Assembly (NCBI RefSeq): GCF_040054535.1 | Contig: NC_090784.1 | Coordinates: 17,205,001-17,269,000, forward strand | Origin: Antennarius striatus | Lineage: Eukaryota; Chordata; Actinopteri; Lophiiformes; Antennariidae | DNA: 64,000 nt | Direction of reading: 5' to 3' | In this document: positions 27,776 to 56,193 of the stretch, piece after piece | How the letters are laid out: the number at the start of each line of letters is the position of its first letter | How positions within the stretch are numbered: the first letter of the stretch is position 1 | The notes under the pieces: model-generated | Databases searched by the model: none | What the model saw: only the letters and a program-made list of their open reading frames with translations | Told to the model about the DNA's origin: nothing | Program-made: the position numbers and the translations under genes

Positions 27776-29270
27776 CTTCAACTTCAGATCAACAGATACT
27801 GAATATGCTGATTCGTAAGACAAAGTGAGGCATTGTATGCCAGAGAAATGTGGGTTCACTATTTGGCAAGAGACCAGCCATTGTTACCCATTCCGTCTGA
27901 TGAGTTGCAGCAGACTTTAAAGGAATTTGTGCAGTACTCAATTCATAATTATTGATAAACCAAATATGTGTAACCCGTAAAACCTACAGGAATAGCGTAT
28001 ACTGAAATTTCTGATTATTTATTGGGGTTTAGGGAGGACAGATCTAAATTAAAAATGATATGAAACTAAAACCTAAGGTCACTTACAGACACATTCTCCT
28101 CATTAATAAGCTGGAAAATGTGAACTACACGTATAAGTGTTGGTGCAAGTTTGCTTGAAGCTTACAGTACAGTGTAACCCCAGAGTGATCCACTCCACAC
28201 ACACATTCAAACAGCACTGCAGGTGTCTTTCACTGTGGTTAACACACTTTAATGCCAGTTTGCTTATTCCCCTCACAGATTTGCATTTTGAACAGTGGAG
28301 TGAACTGTGATGTCTCTTCCCATCTGGAATGACAGACCTTCACCTCTCTGCAACAATGTGGCAAACGACAACTGACTGACTGAATATTTTTCACTGAAAT
28401 GCGACTTTTTGTCATTTTGATTTTGTCATTCATTTTGAGTGTGGCAACACATAGGATTGTTGCAATACATCGGATTAGGTATGTCAGGAAGAATGTACTG
28501 TACATGCTGTTCTGTTCTGTATACTATTAATAAAGCTATTTAAAAAAAGAATCATTCAACTATTCTCACATTAACTGCTACCTTTTTCAAAAGAACTTGC
28601 TGCTGGTTGCGGTTTTGATGTCTTTATAACTCTAATAAGAGTAATCTTGGGTTCTGGGAAATTGTGTAAGTAATTTTCACCATCCTCTGAACTTTTTGCT
28701 ACATGTTTTAAGGTTTTCTGAGCACTATATATTCATATTTAGAGATTTATAGCATAATATAATTGAGAAAATTTGAAATTCAAGAGACTCAGGCGATGTT
28801 TTATGGTCACATTTGTCTTGTCTACAGCTGTTTATCTGTCTTGCGGGTCACAGGTCTGCTGGAGCCTATCCCAATTGGCTACAAGGGAGAGGTGGGGTAC
28901 ACCCCGGATAAGACGCCAGCTCATCGTGGGGCCACTTGAAAGACAAACACACTCAGACCCCCGAACAACTTGGTGTGACCACATTCACCTCAGCTGCACG
29001 CTGTTTGCAGGTGGGAGGAAGCAGAAGAACCCGGAGAGAACCCACGCAGATATGGTGTGAACATAGAAAGGAACAGAAAGGAATCAAACCCAGAAACTTC
29101 TTGTTGTGAGGCAACAGCGCTACTCACTGTGTTCCAATGCAGCCCATGTTCACATCCACACAACTTAGGGTCAGTTCATTAGGACAGAAGAACAAACACA
29201 CTCCTCATGGAAAAAGTAAATTTAGTCAAGCATATAAAATAAAAAAATATAACACTCACTTGGATGACAT
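12951..29270 (-). CDS. ptpn6: Protein tyrosine phosphatase SHP-1 (PTPN6)
   Basis: Fifteen minus-strand exons give 583 aa with all phases consistent: 29260-29270, 24299-24421, 22688-22882, 20085-20268, 19694-19810, 18939-19067, 18382-18478, 18173-18252, 17890-18036, 17374-17505, 16495-16649, 15224-15291, 14965-15116, 14415-14479 and 12951-13047. The product has two SH2 domains, a classical PTP domain and a C-terminal tail with two phosphorylatable tyrosines. SHP-1 is a cytosolic phosphatase that is opened when its SH2 domains bind ITIM phosphotyrosines and damps signalling in blood cells. The basic tail ([15 protein letters not shown]) and the DVYENL motif separate it from SHP-2 (PTPN11). Linkage to C1S and CHD4 also matches PTPN6. 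Human SHP-1 is 595 aa. The least certain part is the 11-nt first coding exon, which lies 4.8 kb from exon 2. Confidence 0.94.
14965..18478 (-). other. ptpn6: ptpn6 catalytic (PTP) domain exons (7-13)
   Basis: These exons hold the conserved PTP blocks in order: NRYKNILP and SDYINANYV (substrate-recognition loop), [42 protein letters not shown] (WPD loop with the general-acid Asp), [12 protein letters not shown] (P-loop, split by an intron after HC, with nucleophilic Cys at about residue 456) and [10 protein letters not shown] (Q-loop). No catalytic residue is missing. Exon lengths 132, 155, 68 and 152 look standard for the family. Confidence 0.93.
16299..16327. repeat. Short inverted repeat in a ptpn6 intron
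   Basis: The arms aatcaggcac and gtgcctgatt flank a short AT-rich spacer and would form a 10-bp hairpin stem. There is nothing nearby to suggest a function. Confidence 0.5.
18939..24421 (-). other. ptpn6: ptpn6 tandem SH2 domain exons (2-6)
   Basis: The N-SH2 domain is in 24299-24421 ([16 protein letters not shown]) and 22688-22882 ([20 protein letters not shown], ending KYPLNCSDP). The C-SH2 domain is in 20085-20268 ([15 protein letters not shown] with the phosphotyrosine-binding Arg, HIKIMCQ) and 19694-19810 ([20 protein letters not shown]). The linker exon 18939-19067 ([21 protein letters not shown]) leads into the catalytic domain. The N-SH2 Arg is also present (FLARPS). Confidence 0.93.
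20541..20574. repeat. (GT)n microsatellite in a ptpn6 intron
   Basis: A GT dinucleotide tract with one early C interruption. Confidence 0.9.
26783..26980. repeat. Paired (GT)n tracts
   Basis: GT runs at 26783-26861 and 26927-26980 are separated by about 65 bases of unique sequence. The second has GTGCGT interruptions. Confidence 0.9.
27542..27773. repeat. AT/ATAC-rich stretch followed by (CA)n
   Basis: Positions 27542-27683 are made of short ATAC/ATAT variants. A clean (CA)n of about 45 units runs from 27684 to 27773. Confidence 0.92.
28840..29132 (-). repeat. Dispersed tRNA-head-like repeat, copy 2
   Basis: Same family as 1-260. It reads from the tail 'ggagcctatccca' at the left to the tRNA-like head at the right ('caaacccagaaacttc..gttgtgaggcaacagcgctact'). 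It ends about 130 bases before the proposed first coding exon of ptpn6. Confidence 0.75.
29260..29270 (-). CDS. ptpn6: Candidate first coding exon of ptpn6
   Basis: On the minus strand ATGTCATCCAA is followed directly by the donor GTGAGTG. It leaves two bases, which join the single G opening exon 2 and give the N-terminus [12 protein letters not shown]. The phase is exact and the context ACAATG is acceptable. Human SHP-1 starts MVRWFH and SHP-2 starts MTSRRWFH, so a very short first exon is expected. No other equally good ATG plus donor was found, but an 11-nt match is weak alone. Confidence 0.5.
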
Positions 29271-30770
29271 TGTGGAGACTGACTAGTTTTCTACTCTTCT
29301 GCACCCAAAGGACGACTGTCTGTTGTCTGATGATGAGCAAAAAACCCCAAAAGGCACATTAGCAGTGGATATTTTTCTCCTGTTTGGTTTAGCTCCTCTC
29401 TTTTTTGTACTTCCTGCATCAAGCCTTGCTCTGGTCTAGCCTCCAACAGTCTCATGATAAGATATCAGGCTGCATTACCAGCCCAGTCAATCCTCCCGCC
29501 CAGTAATTTACTCTAATTTTCTTAATTACTCCAGTATCTATAGGAGAAAATGTGGCTGTTCCTGTTCCCTTCCCTGCCTCATGTCCTCCTCGCGTGTGAT
29601 GGATCTTGTGCTTCTCCGCGTCCCCGGATAAAAAAAATCATTTGCCTCCATGTAAATTCCACCCCATCATTCACGGCCTGGATGCAAAGTTTGCCATGCT
29701 CATCATATTTGTCCTTTGTTTGGTTATATTTTTCAAGTATACGAGTTATTCTAACAAACACACGACGGTCAAAATGTCAACAAATACTATAATGCTGAGA
29801 TCAGTGGTCAGCCTCACTAATAAATCAGGCAGTGCTTTCTAATTCTGTCACTAAAACATTTACAGATGTAGGCATATTTTTGAGAGAATTTTACCGCTCC
29901 AGCAAAGCTCAGGAATACATGCCAAAGAAGGATTGAAGTTGTCGTGGCAGAGCATCACTAATTTTATTAGCAGCACTAATACGACCATGTTTATTAAATT
30001 AAATCAGGTACCTTGTTGATTCCAAAACTTAAAAGCAATGTGACATACTTTATTTATTATTTATGGTCATCACATTCTGAGACCAGAATGTTGTACTGAA
30101 GTCAAATTGCAATAAATTGGCAGCATATCATTTCTGCAGGTGTTTAATTTTTTTTAGATTTGTCCTGAAGGTGTCACTAGAGAAGTCATTATTATGACAA
30201 CATCCTGAGGTCACATTAAACACCTGTATGGGATCACAAGATATATCAAGACATTCCATTCATTCATTGTTGATACCCGCTTCTTCCACCTATCCCAGCC
30301 GACTGGGGGCGTGAGGCAGGGTACACCTCGGAGCCATGTGTAGACAGACAAACAGACTCACACCTACGGACAATTTGAGACCAATTCACCTGAAGTGCTT
30401 TTTTTTGGAGGTGGAAGCCGGTGAACCCGGAGAGAACCCACGCAGACACGGTGAGAACATACCAACTCCAGAACAGAGTTGGACTCGAACTGGGAACTGC
30501 CTTGTTGTGCGGCGACAGCGCTAACCACTGCGCCACCATGCCGCCCACATCATTCAAAACTTCAAAAATCCTGTTAGAACTTCACCAAAAAGTTGTAAGG
30601 ATCACAAAGGCCAGTTGTATTAATTATTTGTTCTGCCACAAATTCCATGAATTGTCTGATTGTCTCTAATTGTTGAAATATTCCCTTCTGACTCAGAGTG
30701 GTGGCTTACGATGATAGCGGACATGTAGATTTCCTTAAAAGAATCAACAACCTTGAAAAACAGTTGACTT
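29271..30770. other. Intergenic region between ptpn6 and chd4
   Basis: This lies upstream of ptpn6 and downstream of chd4. The part near 29280-29420 would be the ptpn6 5' UTR and proximal promoter. It holds a minus-strand GCAGGAAGTA core that could bind ETS/PU.1-type factors, though this is only a motif match. A dispersed repeat occupies 30257-30545. No exon is apparent. Confidence 0.4.
30257..30545 (-). repeat. Dispersed tRNA-head-like repeat, copy 3
   Basis: A nearly complete copy. Its minus-strand head reads GGCGGCATGGTGGCGCAG, then TTAGCGCTGTCGCCGCACAA, then the B-box-like AGTTCGAGTCC. The tail at the left reads 'cttcttccacctatcccagc'. This is the best copy in the window for defining the family. 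Confidence 0.8.
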
Positions 30771-30776
30771 TTTATT
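30771..30776 (-). terminator. chd4: Candidate poly(A) signal of chd4
   Basis: AATAAA on the minus strand, about 1.06 kb past the chd4 stop. It is the first canonical signal I noticed downstream. Confidence 0.5.
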
Positions 30777-31295
30777 GTATACCATAAAAACAAACAGCAA
30801 CAATAGAAACAATAAGTTGTTAACCATAGTAATAATATTCAGTAATGTAAAACAACATAACAGACAGTAAGCAATTAAATTAAGATTGCCATCGTTCTCA
30901 AAACTCCTATTTACTGTACCTACAAGCTGTGGAGCTATAGCCTGTCCATATTTTGGGCAGACACACAAGTTTCCAGGGAGCAAATCTGTGGCACAGATAG
31001 GAATGTTGAGGTGCTGGTTAGGGCTGAGCATAGAGCGCTGCTCCCGGATCGGGTCACCTGACGAAAGAGGTAGAGGTTTGGGATGGAGGGCAACGATGCA
31101 GGAGGGGGTAAAACCCGACTGACTCATACAAACGACAGTAATAGTCTCAGTGTCAGGAGCATTCTGCAGTAGAGGTGCACATTATTATGCCCTATTTTAT
31201 ACATACAGGAGTCACACACTCACACAACACAAGCACTCTTTCTCACCACACGCACACGCAAGCACGTAGAGAGGTGTGTGCACGCACACACACAT

Positions 31296-31334
<39 letters not shown>

Positions 31335-31832
31335 GGAATCGAATGACTGTTAAAAAAAGTCACAATCTGAACAGCAAAATCCCTTGAATTCTTTTATAAT
31401 CCAAATATTACTAGAAAGCACCAATAAACTCCAAACATGCTGCTGCTGCTGCTGCTTCTCCCGACGAGCCTCATTAGCCTCATGATACATTTACTTATAT
31501 ACACTGGTTTGACAGAATGGTCACGCTTCTTGCTTTCCTGCTCAGGTTGAGAGTTGAATTGGAATCCCAGTGGAGGAGAAAGGCTTGTAAATAGCCTGTA
31601 GCGGAAAACTTAATTCTTCCATTCACTCCCATCCTACATCTATAGTTTCAGTCTTTTCAATAAAGCAGCACAACTGATGCTCTTCCAGAGTCTGGTGACG
31701 GGTTGTGGGTCAGAACGTGGATGAATTTGACTGTACTGTACAAGGTGGTTGGGGAGGGGAGGTCTGCTACATGGCGGTGAGGTGAGAGCGACTGGCCTCG
31801 GTCAGTGAAAGTGAGGCAGACTGGGTAATTGG
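30777..31832 (-). other. chd4: Probable chd4 3' UTR
   Basis: This lies between the stop codon and the candidate poly(A) signal. It contains a (CA)n tract at 31291-31330, a (GCT)n run at about 31440-31455, and a GC-richer block at 30907-31127 that stays open on both strands (see findings). No homology is recognised in the block. Confidence 0.45.
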
Positions 31833-49246
<17,414 letters not shown>

Positions 49247-50500
49247 GTTCTCTGCGTTTTAATTGTATTTCTTGCTGGTCGAATTAATCCCCCCCCTGAC
49301 GCTAAAACCTTGTTCCACGGTCGGCGAGGGAGGAGGGAAAAATGACGTGGGACTGTTAGGAGAGTGGACCGGGGGTGTCCAGTAGGGGAGAGGGGGGGGG
49401 GTGCTGGAAAGACATAAATAAAAAAAAAAATGGCATTGGTCGGTGGTCACTCCTTGCTGGTCTCTTACTGTTTTCGTGTGGTTTTAATTAACCACCTGCG
49501 TGTTGAAACAAGTTGAATAAACAGCATTAGCTAGGCTTTGGCATCAACAGCATGCCATTTGCAGGTATGTTTGGTACAAAGGAGTGAATGAAGTGTGGCA
49601 TACATCATAATTTCAAATTATGAGCGGCAAATACGCGCAGCTGGAGTTAAAATAATTCATCACGGAAAAGTTTAAGCATTTCAAGCCTATTTTCACACAT
49701 TAAAAACTTACTGTAGTGTATGGAATAGTCCCGGGTCGAGGTGTGCTCCCTCTCTCTCTCTCTCTCTCTCTCTCCCTCGCGGTGCAGAAATTAAATACAA
49801 GTCAGACAGTTTGAGCAGCAGTTGTTGTCATTTAGTGTTCATTCATTTATCCCGGCGGAACCAGTCATAAACGAATTGGGGGGGGGGGAAATGAGCCGTC
49901 AACGAGCTAAAACTCGGTCATCCGTGCCCCTCTTATCTCTGCCCCAACCTTAAAGGCAGAGCTTAGCTAACATCCTCACAAACACACAAAGGGGGCAGAC
50001 ATCCCATAATAATCCCCCCTCCCACACAAGACTCTGCATAGTTACCTCGCAACGGACAGACCATAATACTCAGCCTTCCCCCAACCCCCTCCAACATGCG
50101 CGCGTGTGCGGGCGGGCGGGCGCGCGCTCGCGCGGGCTCACGCACGCATACACGTACACTACCTCTGCTAGACATGCATGCACCGGGCTCATTGCATGCA
50201 CACTCCTTCCCCTTTCCACTAGTAGTCCCAGCCCCCTTAGCAACTCCGTTGTCATGGTGACACCCCCCCCTCCCTGCACCTCCTAGGCAGACCATAATAT
50301 TCCAACAGTAGCAGCATACATCCCATAATATGCAACTCCTAAAAAGATAAGAAAGAAAAAAAAAATACCAATCACATGGTCGCCAAGGGAGCTCGTGACC
50401 GCTGGTGACAGCCCATAATACTTAGTGATCATGAGCATAACTATGCTTATGTAGACTTTTGTGCATGAGCAGTCTACACAGAGGTAAACCAAATGCATGC
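49247..50500. promoter_or_regulatory. chd4: chd4 promoter and upstream regulatory region
   Basis: The region upstream of the start codon has more CpG than the surroundings (around 49050-49330 and 50095-50155, with 'gggcgggcgggcgcgcgctcg'). It also has a (CT)n run at about 49750-49775. No TATA box is evident, as is usual for a housekeeping chromatin gene. Five copies of (C/A)CCATAATA are spread over 50003-50420. The transcription start cannot be fixed from sequence alone. Confidence 0.45.
50003..50420. promoter_or_regulatory. Cluster of five CCATAATA motifs
   Basis: The octamer CCATAATA, usually preceded by C or A and followed by C or T, occurs at about 50003, 50060, 50291, 50322 and 50412, all in the same orientation. 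Two related copies ending in TTCATG occur at about 55093 and 55212. The core looks like a homeodomain/POU-type site. Function is unknown. Confidence 0.35.
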
Positions 50501-50767
50501 TGCATGCAGGTCAAACAGGCCTGCCCAGCTTGAACAGGGGTGGATGTGTGTCAACTCTGACAATGTCTGCTGAGCGTCCCATCTGGGGGTTGAGGCCTCC
50601 TGTCACAACCTACATCTGGACTTCTGCTTCTGTCTCACCAAGCAGACAGCAGATCTTGACTAACTCTAAAAACAAAGACCAACAGGTGTACAGAGACACA
50701 AAACCATAAAAGACAACATTCAGTTTCACTTAACACGTTACAGAGTAAATAATTACTTTGAAACAGC

Positions 50768-51068
50768 AATTAGGCGACACTTGGTTGGTTATCACTGTTG
50801 CCTCACATCGCAAAGACTCTGGGTTTGAATTCTGGGAACTCCCAGCTTGGATTTTCTCTGTGTCTCTCTGGGTACCCTCTGAGTGCTCCGGTGTTCTCCC
50901 ACAGTCCAAAAACATGCAATGTAAGTGAACAGTGACTCTGCTTGTAGGAGGGAATGTAAGACTGGTTGTCTCTCTGCCTTGTGATGAACTTGTGATCTGT
51001 CTGGAGTGTACCCCACTTCTTACCACATCACCAGCTGGGATAGGCTCCTGCTCCCCTGTGGCCCTGCA
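50768..51068 (+). repeat. Dispersed tRNA-head-like repeat, copy 4
   Basis: The only plus-strand copy of this family in the window. It begins near 'gttatcactgttgcctcaca', has the degenerate B box 'gggtttgaattct', and runs through 'gtgttctcccacagtccaaa' to 'agctgggataggctcctgct'. Confidence 0.75.
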
Positions 51069-54000
51069 AAGGAAAACTGATGCATGAATGGGATTGAAAA
51101 CAGTAATTATAACCATAAAATGTGTGTGTGTTTTTTAGTGCTGTGATAGTGCCACTATGTTATGCTTAAGGATTTGAGCACAAAGACATCAACTACAGTT
51201 GGTAATTATAGTGTATGAAATAAAACATGTCAAATAAATTTAGCTAAAGCATCCATTACTTTGCTGCTCTCATAGCAAATTTCACCTCATAGACCTTGCG
51301 CTGCACATTATTGTGGTTTTATGCTCTTTACTAATTTAAAATCTTTGAAAATCTGGGACACTTGAAGACATGGGTGCAACGTGCTCAGCTCAAATATCAT
51401 AATTTACTAAACTGTAAGCTTTATTATCTATTTGATTTATGTGAACATGTAATTTATGTATGTTTTGCAATCTGGTGCAGAGCATACCTAATCTGTTGTC
51501 TAAATAGAAAAAAAAACAGATCATTAAGGATTGTTTCATTTCTTCTGGTTAATACATGCAGAAATAAAGAAAAAGATTATGAAAGGAAGAAGAGTGGATA
51601 AAATACAAAATATGATAAAAGGAGATGTATGATTTAGGAATGTGGAGGGAAGTACGACAATAATGAAGACACGAGAGTGGAGAACAATATACAAACAGAA
51701 AACTAGTAGTATTTCACCGTACAAATGCAACATATAACCGAAATCTTAAATTAAAAAACAATTTATTTGTTGAAAATATGGTATGTGAAAAGACATTATG
51801 TAATGGACAAATGATAAGCAATCTGAGTGGGATGCAAACAACCTTCAAATTCCAATTATACACACAGTATCCCAATCAAAATTACACCTCTTTAAAAAAA
51901 TGTAATTAAAATGTTTTAAAACTTTGTAAGATATTCTGTAAAATGAGTAAGCAAACAGAAAAAGTAAAACCTTCCTTGAAGATTTATGAAATGAATAAAA
52001 CTAAATGGTGATTCTGACTGAAGAGGAAATGTTGTTTTTTGCTTTCACAGGAACATTTCAAAGTAAAAGCATTAAGTATTCAACAAGTTGAAGAGCTTAG
52101 AAGCTTCACTTGAACACAGCATAGGACTCTCATCATTCCAAATGCAGATTTATTGAATTTCTGAGAGAGACACTCATTCTCCTCTTTAAATTGCACTTCT
52201 TTTTCCTCTCTTAATCAGATTTAGGTACGTATTTTTAAAATGACACTCACCATGCCACTCTGCATCCCACAAGTGGGTTGCTGCCTTTTGTCAGAATTGT
52301 GCTACAGCCAGACAACAACAGTTGCATCTCGCTGAGAAAAACCACTGAGTATACCATGCATGAGTAAGTCAAGCTGGGGGTACGCCCTTGTCAGGTGACT
52401 AAAATAAGAACCATCTTAAGGTTGGTTGAATACATTTCAAGTCTTATCCAAGAGGCTTCTTCAGATCAGGATGGCTGAAAATCTACATAGACACCTGGTC
52501 AGACGGCAGGTTCACCACAAAGATGACAGTCAGACAATGATTCATGCATCTATTCACACATATGGGCAATGTGAGTGTTTGCAATGGATACTACTGTATT
52601 GTGTTTGATATATGAGATGCAGAGAAGGTGCACTTCCTCTAATAGCCTCTGTGGCTGTGGGTACTCAGCTATAAACTTGTGTACTTGTGAAAAAAATAAC
52701 CAATAGGTAAAATTAGCCAGCCTCTAAAATGCCTTCATCAGAACAAAGTATTCAAAGTACTATGGGCATGAAACAAAAGGATACTTGATGGAAAATAACA
52801 CATTTGATCAAGTAAGGTACATTTCATAGGAGAATTACATAGATAAGCATGAAGTCGTTGTATCATATCATTATGGGAGACAAAGAAATAATAAATATTT
52901 CTTCGAGCATACAACTCTGTCAGAAAACCACAAGTTTCAGAAATAATTACAATATTCTTGATTGATCAATAGTAGGAACATAAGCATAGTGGAAATAAAG
53001 AAGTCACAAGTCACATTGCAATATTTAAACTTATAGTAGCCAGAATGTCAATTGTACTGTATAATCAATCAGAAAACATGGACAGACATGAAAATCTTCA
53101 AGGTAATCAGAAGAAGACATGATGAACTTGTTGTATTACTGCACACCAAGCCAACCAATGAATCCACCCTTTGTTTGGTTGGGATAGAACCAAATCACTG
53201 CATCATCTGGGGAGAGACAGGAAGAAAAGCTAAGCACAGCACCACCGTGTCATTAGATTTAATAAATTGAAAATTAGGGAAATACAGTACATATACCTTT
53301 AATTGGAATCTGAAAAATACTGCAGGTATGACCAGGGTTTAAAATATAGTTCTGATGGTTTGGCTGCACAGCATGACTTAATGACACTGGTGGCCTTCTG
53401 CTTGTTAAGGAATGGTTAAGAAATAGTTAAGACAAGTTACTTAAGTGAATTACAACGTTATACTGCAAATTACATTTTGAATAGATGTCCTATAATTTCA
53501 GCATACAGTGGAGTCAGTTTCATTGTAGATGATAAAGTTTTTATCATTTAACAAATATTTGATATTTGATATTACCTAATACAATCTGACTTATAGGTTT
53601 GTACCCATAAGTCAATGAAGGCCAAAAGTGCATGTACAGAATACGATAATTTTTCTTTTTTTTTAATCACCTTATTTCTTTTTCTTTTTTATTTGAATAA
53701 ATAATATGAGACATATAACCGAGAAAATAGGGCATTCCCTGACATTGGACTGTAGACCACTTTTTTACCCCCCAGGACAAAGTCACTCATGTGTCAGGTT
53801 GTGTTACAGCTTTCAAGATTTAATTAACTCTCAAGTATGCTATGACACATTTCCACCTCTGATTACAATTGTCCATCTTCTGTTGAAGTCTTGCAGTCAT
53901 CTGTTCCATCGTGCAAATGTGTTTTACTCTCTGACTCAAGAGCTACTGTTGGCGGTTTCACATCCTTCCATTTCATACTTCATCTTCTTAGCAATCAGTA

Positions 54001-54181
54001 AAAAAAAAAAAAATCCATGACATGTAACCCTGATCTGCACTGTACATCTCACCAGGGATTATTCCCAGCAGTAACAATCTACAATTTTTCATTTCTTTTC
54101 TAAACATTTCTCCAGAACTCCTGGATTACAGTACTGACGTACCTGTTTCTTCAGTCTTTGTAATCCATGCCACTATTGTAG
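51069..54181. other. AT-rich intergenic sequence
   Basis: No exon, RNA gene or named repeat is recognisable. All open frames are short and of low quality. The last part (about 53640-54180) may be the decayed 3' end of the neighbouring LINE fragment. Confidence 0.4.
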
Positions 54182-54450
54182 TTAGTTGTGGGGCCCAATA
54201 GTATTTGTTTTTAAATTGGGCAGGTTAAGGCCTCCCCCGTCTTTTGGAATTAAAATAGTTTTATGTCTTGTCCTAGGTCTCTTATTCTGCCAATTAAATT
54301 TGGAAATTGGTTTGTTTAACATATTAAAGATGTAGACTGGAACTCCTATAGGAAGTGACTGGAATAGGAAAAGAAGCCAAGGGAGCAAGTTCATTTTTAT
54401 CGTCTCACCACTCCCAGCTAGAGAGAGAGGGGCAGGATCCCCCAGCGTGT
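54182..54450 (-). mobile_element. L1/Tx1-type LINE ORF2 fragment
   Basis: The minus-strand frame encodes PLSLAG..ETIKMNLLPWLLFL, then FQSLPIGVP, NKPISKFNWQNKRPR, and PKDGGGLNLPNLK. This succession is typical of the region after the reverse-transcriptase core in L1-like ORF2 proteins. It is a 5'-truncated remnant. Further decayed pieces may extend to about 54660 (SKINQSLF). It is not an active element. Confidence 0.75.
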
Positions 54451-55021
54451 CGTGTCATGTCATTTTTTTAGTTGTGTTATCAATTAATAATGGTTAACAT
54501 GAAATTACTATGTGGAATGAGGTGTCATAGTAAATCCCAAATATCTAAATGCTTGTTTGGACCAGCAAAAAGCGACTGGTTTATTTTACTGTGTGTGCCA
54601 ATTTTCTCGATATCATCACAAAATAATTTTTCAATTTCACCTGGTTCTTTATTGCAATAGAGATGGCATTTTTTGAATGGGAAAAATAACAGGAAAATGA
54701 GAATAGTCAACAGAAATGGTAACCAACTATTATGGCCATACTGCAATATTCCACACTGCAGTACATGCAGATCACATAGCAACAAAGGCCTATGTCCGCT
54801 GTCTGTTACGGGCATTTGAACGCTTATGCATGTATATATGTGTGTACAGGCAATCACGTGCAGCACAGTCACTGACACCTCATCCTACTCCCTCTATCGT
54901 GTTCAGCTATCTTTAAACCTCACATGCGCTGTACAACCCCCCCGCCCCCCCACAGACAGACAGACACACACGAACGCAACCACACACACATACATACATA
55001 CACACATACACACACACACAC

Positions 55022-55080
<59 letters not shown>

Positions 55081-55990
55081 TAAATCATCATTTCATAATA
55101 TTCATGGGTCGTCCACTCCCTCTGCCCCCTTCCCCCACCCCTGCGTGCGCGCAGCTCAACACCCACTCTGTCATCCCCACTTCCCTGCCTGACAACACCA
55201 CTGCTGGCCATCCCATAATATTCATGCACACGCTCAAATTCATACACAGCAGTGTATTCGGTTCTTTGTTGGCTGAGGTGCCTGAGCAATGTCAGCGTGC
55301 TCATGCACAGCCGTTACGTCTCTGCCTGCTGGGATTCTTCCATCTCCACTCAGACTGCGGAGGCAGGTAGCCCCTCAAGTGCAGAATTAACGTAGCAAAT
55401 AGAGGAGCGAGCATAAACTGTTGGCTTACATTTCTATCTCATGTTGACCTTGGGCACAAATGTCTTCATTACGTCCAGAGCGACTCAGAGGCGACCGTCT
55501 CTGAATGAGGCCCATCATCCATTCTTGGTAGGCATCATGGGGACAACCAAAGATCAGTTTATAATTGCCCCTTCTCAAAGTGGACTCTCCAAGTCTTGCA
55601 CTGCCTCCCACCATAACAGAGAGAATGCAAGTCACTTCAACGTATATGTCATGCTGAAGCTTTAACAAGCACCTCTTTTGGCTCTGCAACCTGGCTACAG
55701 TCAATCAGTACTGGACCATTTCAGCATGATAAAATCTTCACTAAATGGGGGAAAGATACAGATATAAAAGAGGACAAGTTATTTACGAGAGAGGGGTGAA
55801 GGGATGAGCATAACAGAGGCGCCGGACATGACAGTGAGCAGCTCATCACTATGGTGTTGCTGTGGGAGACTGCAGAAGACGTCACTTGAAGAAACAGGGG
55901 ACACAAAAGAGGAATACGACATGAGTAGGACAAAAAAGGAGACACTGGGGCCAACAAGGAGCCTGTCTTTGCAGTTACAGATAGGGGAAA
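54451..55990. other. Intergenic region with (CA)n and CCATAATA copies
   Basis: A (CA)n tract with TACA interruptions fills 54981-55071. Two CCATAATA-like motifs followed by TTCATG lie at about 55093 and 55212, in a stretch that is more GC-rich than its surroundings (55110-55380). No coding exon is recognised. A frame at 55426-55704 on the minus strand has no family resemblance that I can name. Confidence 0.4.
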
Positions 55991-55992
55991 AT

Positions 55993-56193
<201 letters not shown>

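Larger units (their letters stand above)
24422..29259 (-). other. Long first intron of ptpn6, rich in simple repeats
   Basis: This 4.8-kb intron holds no exon that I can recognise. It contains (TA)n at 24791-24822, two (GT)n tracts at 26783-26861 and 26927-26980, an AT/ATAC-rich stretch then a long (CA)n at 27542-27773, and the dispersed repeat at about 28840-29132. Long first introns often hold promoter or enhancer elements, but I cannot point to one. Confidence 0.5.

Noticed and set aside
12951-29270. Assignment to PTPN11 (SHP-2)
   Set aside because: The tail has EYGNL and VYENL with a Lys-rich end, and the neighbours are those of PTPN6. Only the short N-terminus resembles SHP-2.
53706-54020. 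A 104-codon plus-strand frame
   Set aside because: It ends in a poly(A) run, has no domain, and probably lies in degenerate LINE-flanking sequence.
54525-54878. A 117-codon minus-strand frame beside the LINE fragment
   Set aside because: Only the last part (SKINQSLF) hints at decayed LINE sequence. The rest has no family features and it is not a gene.
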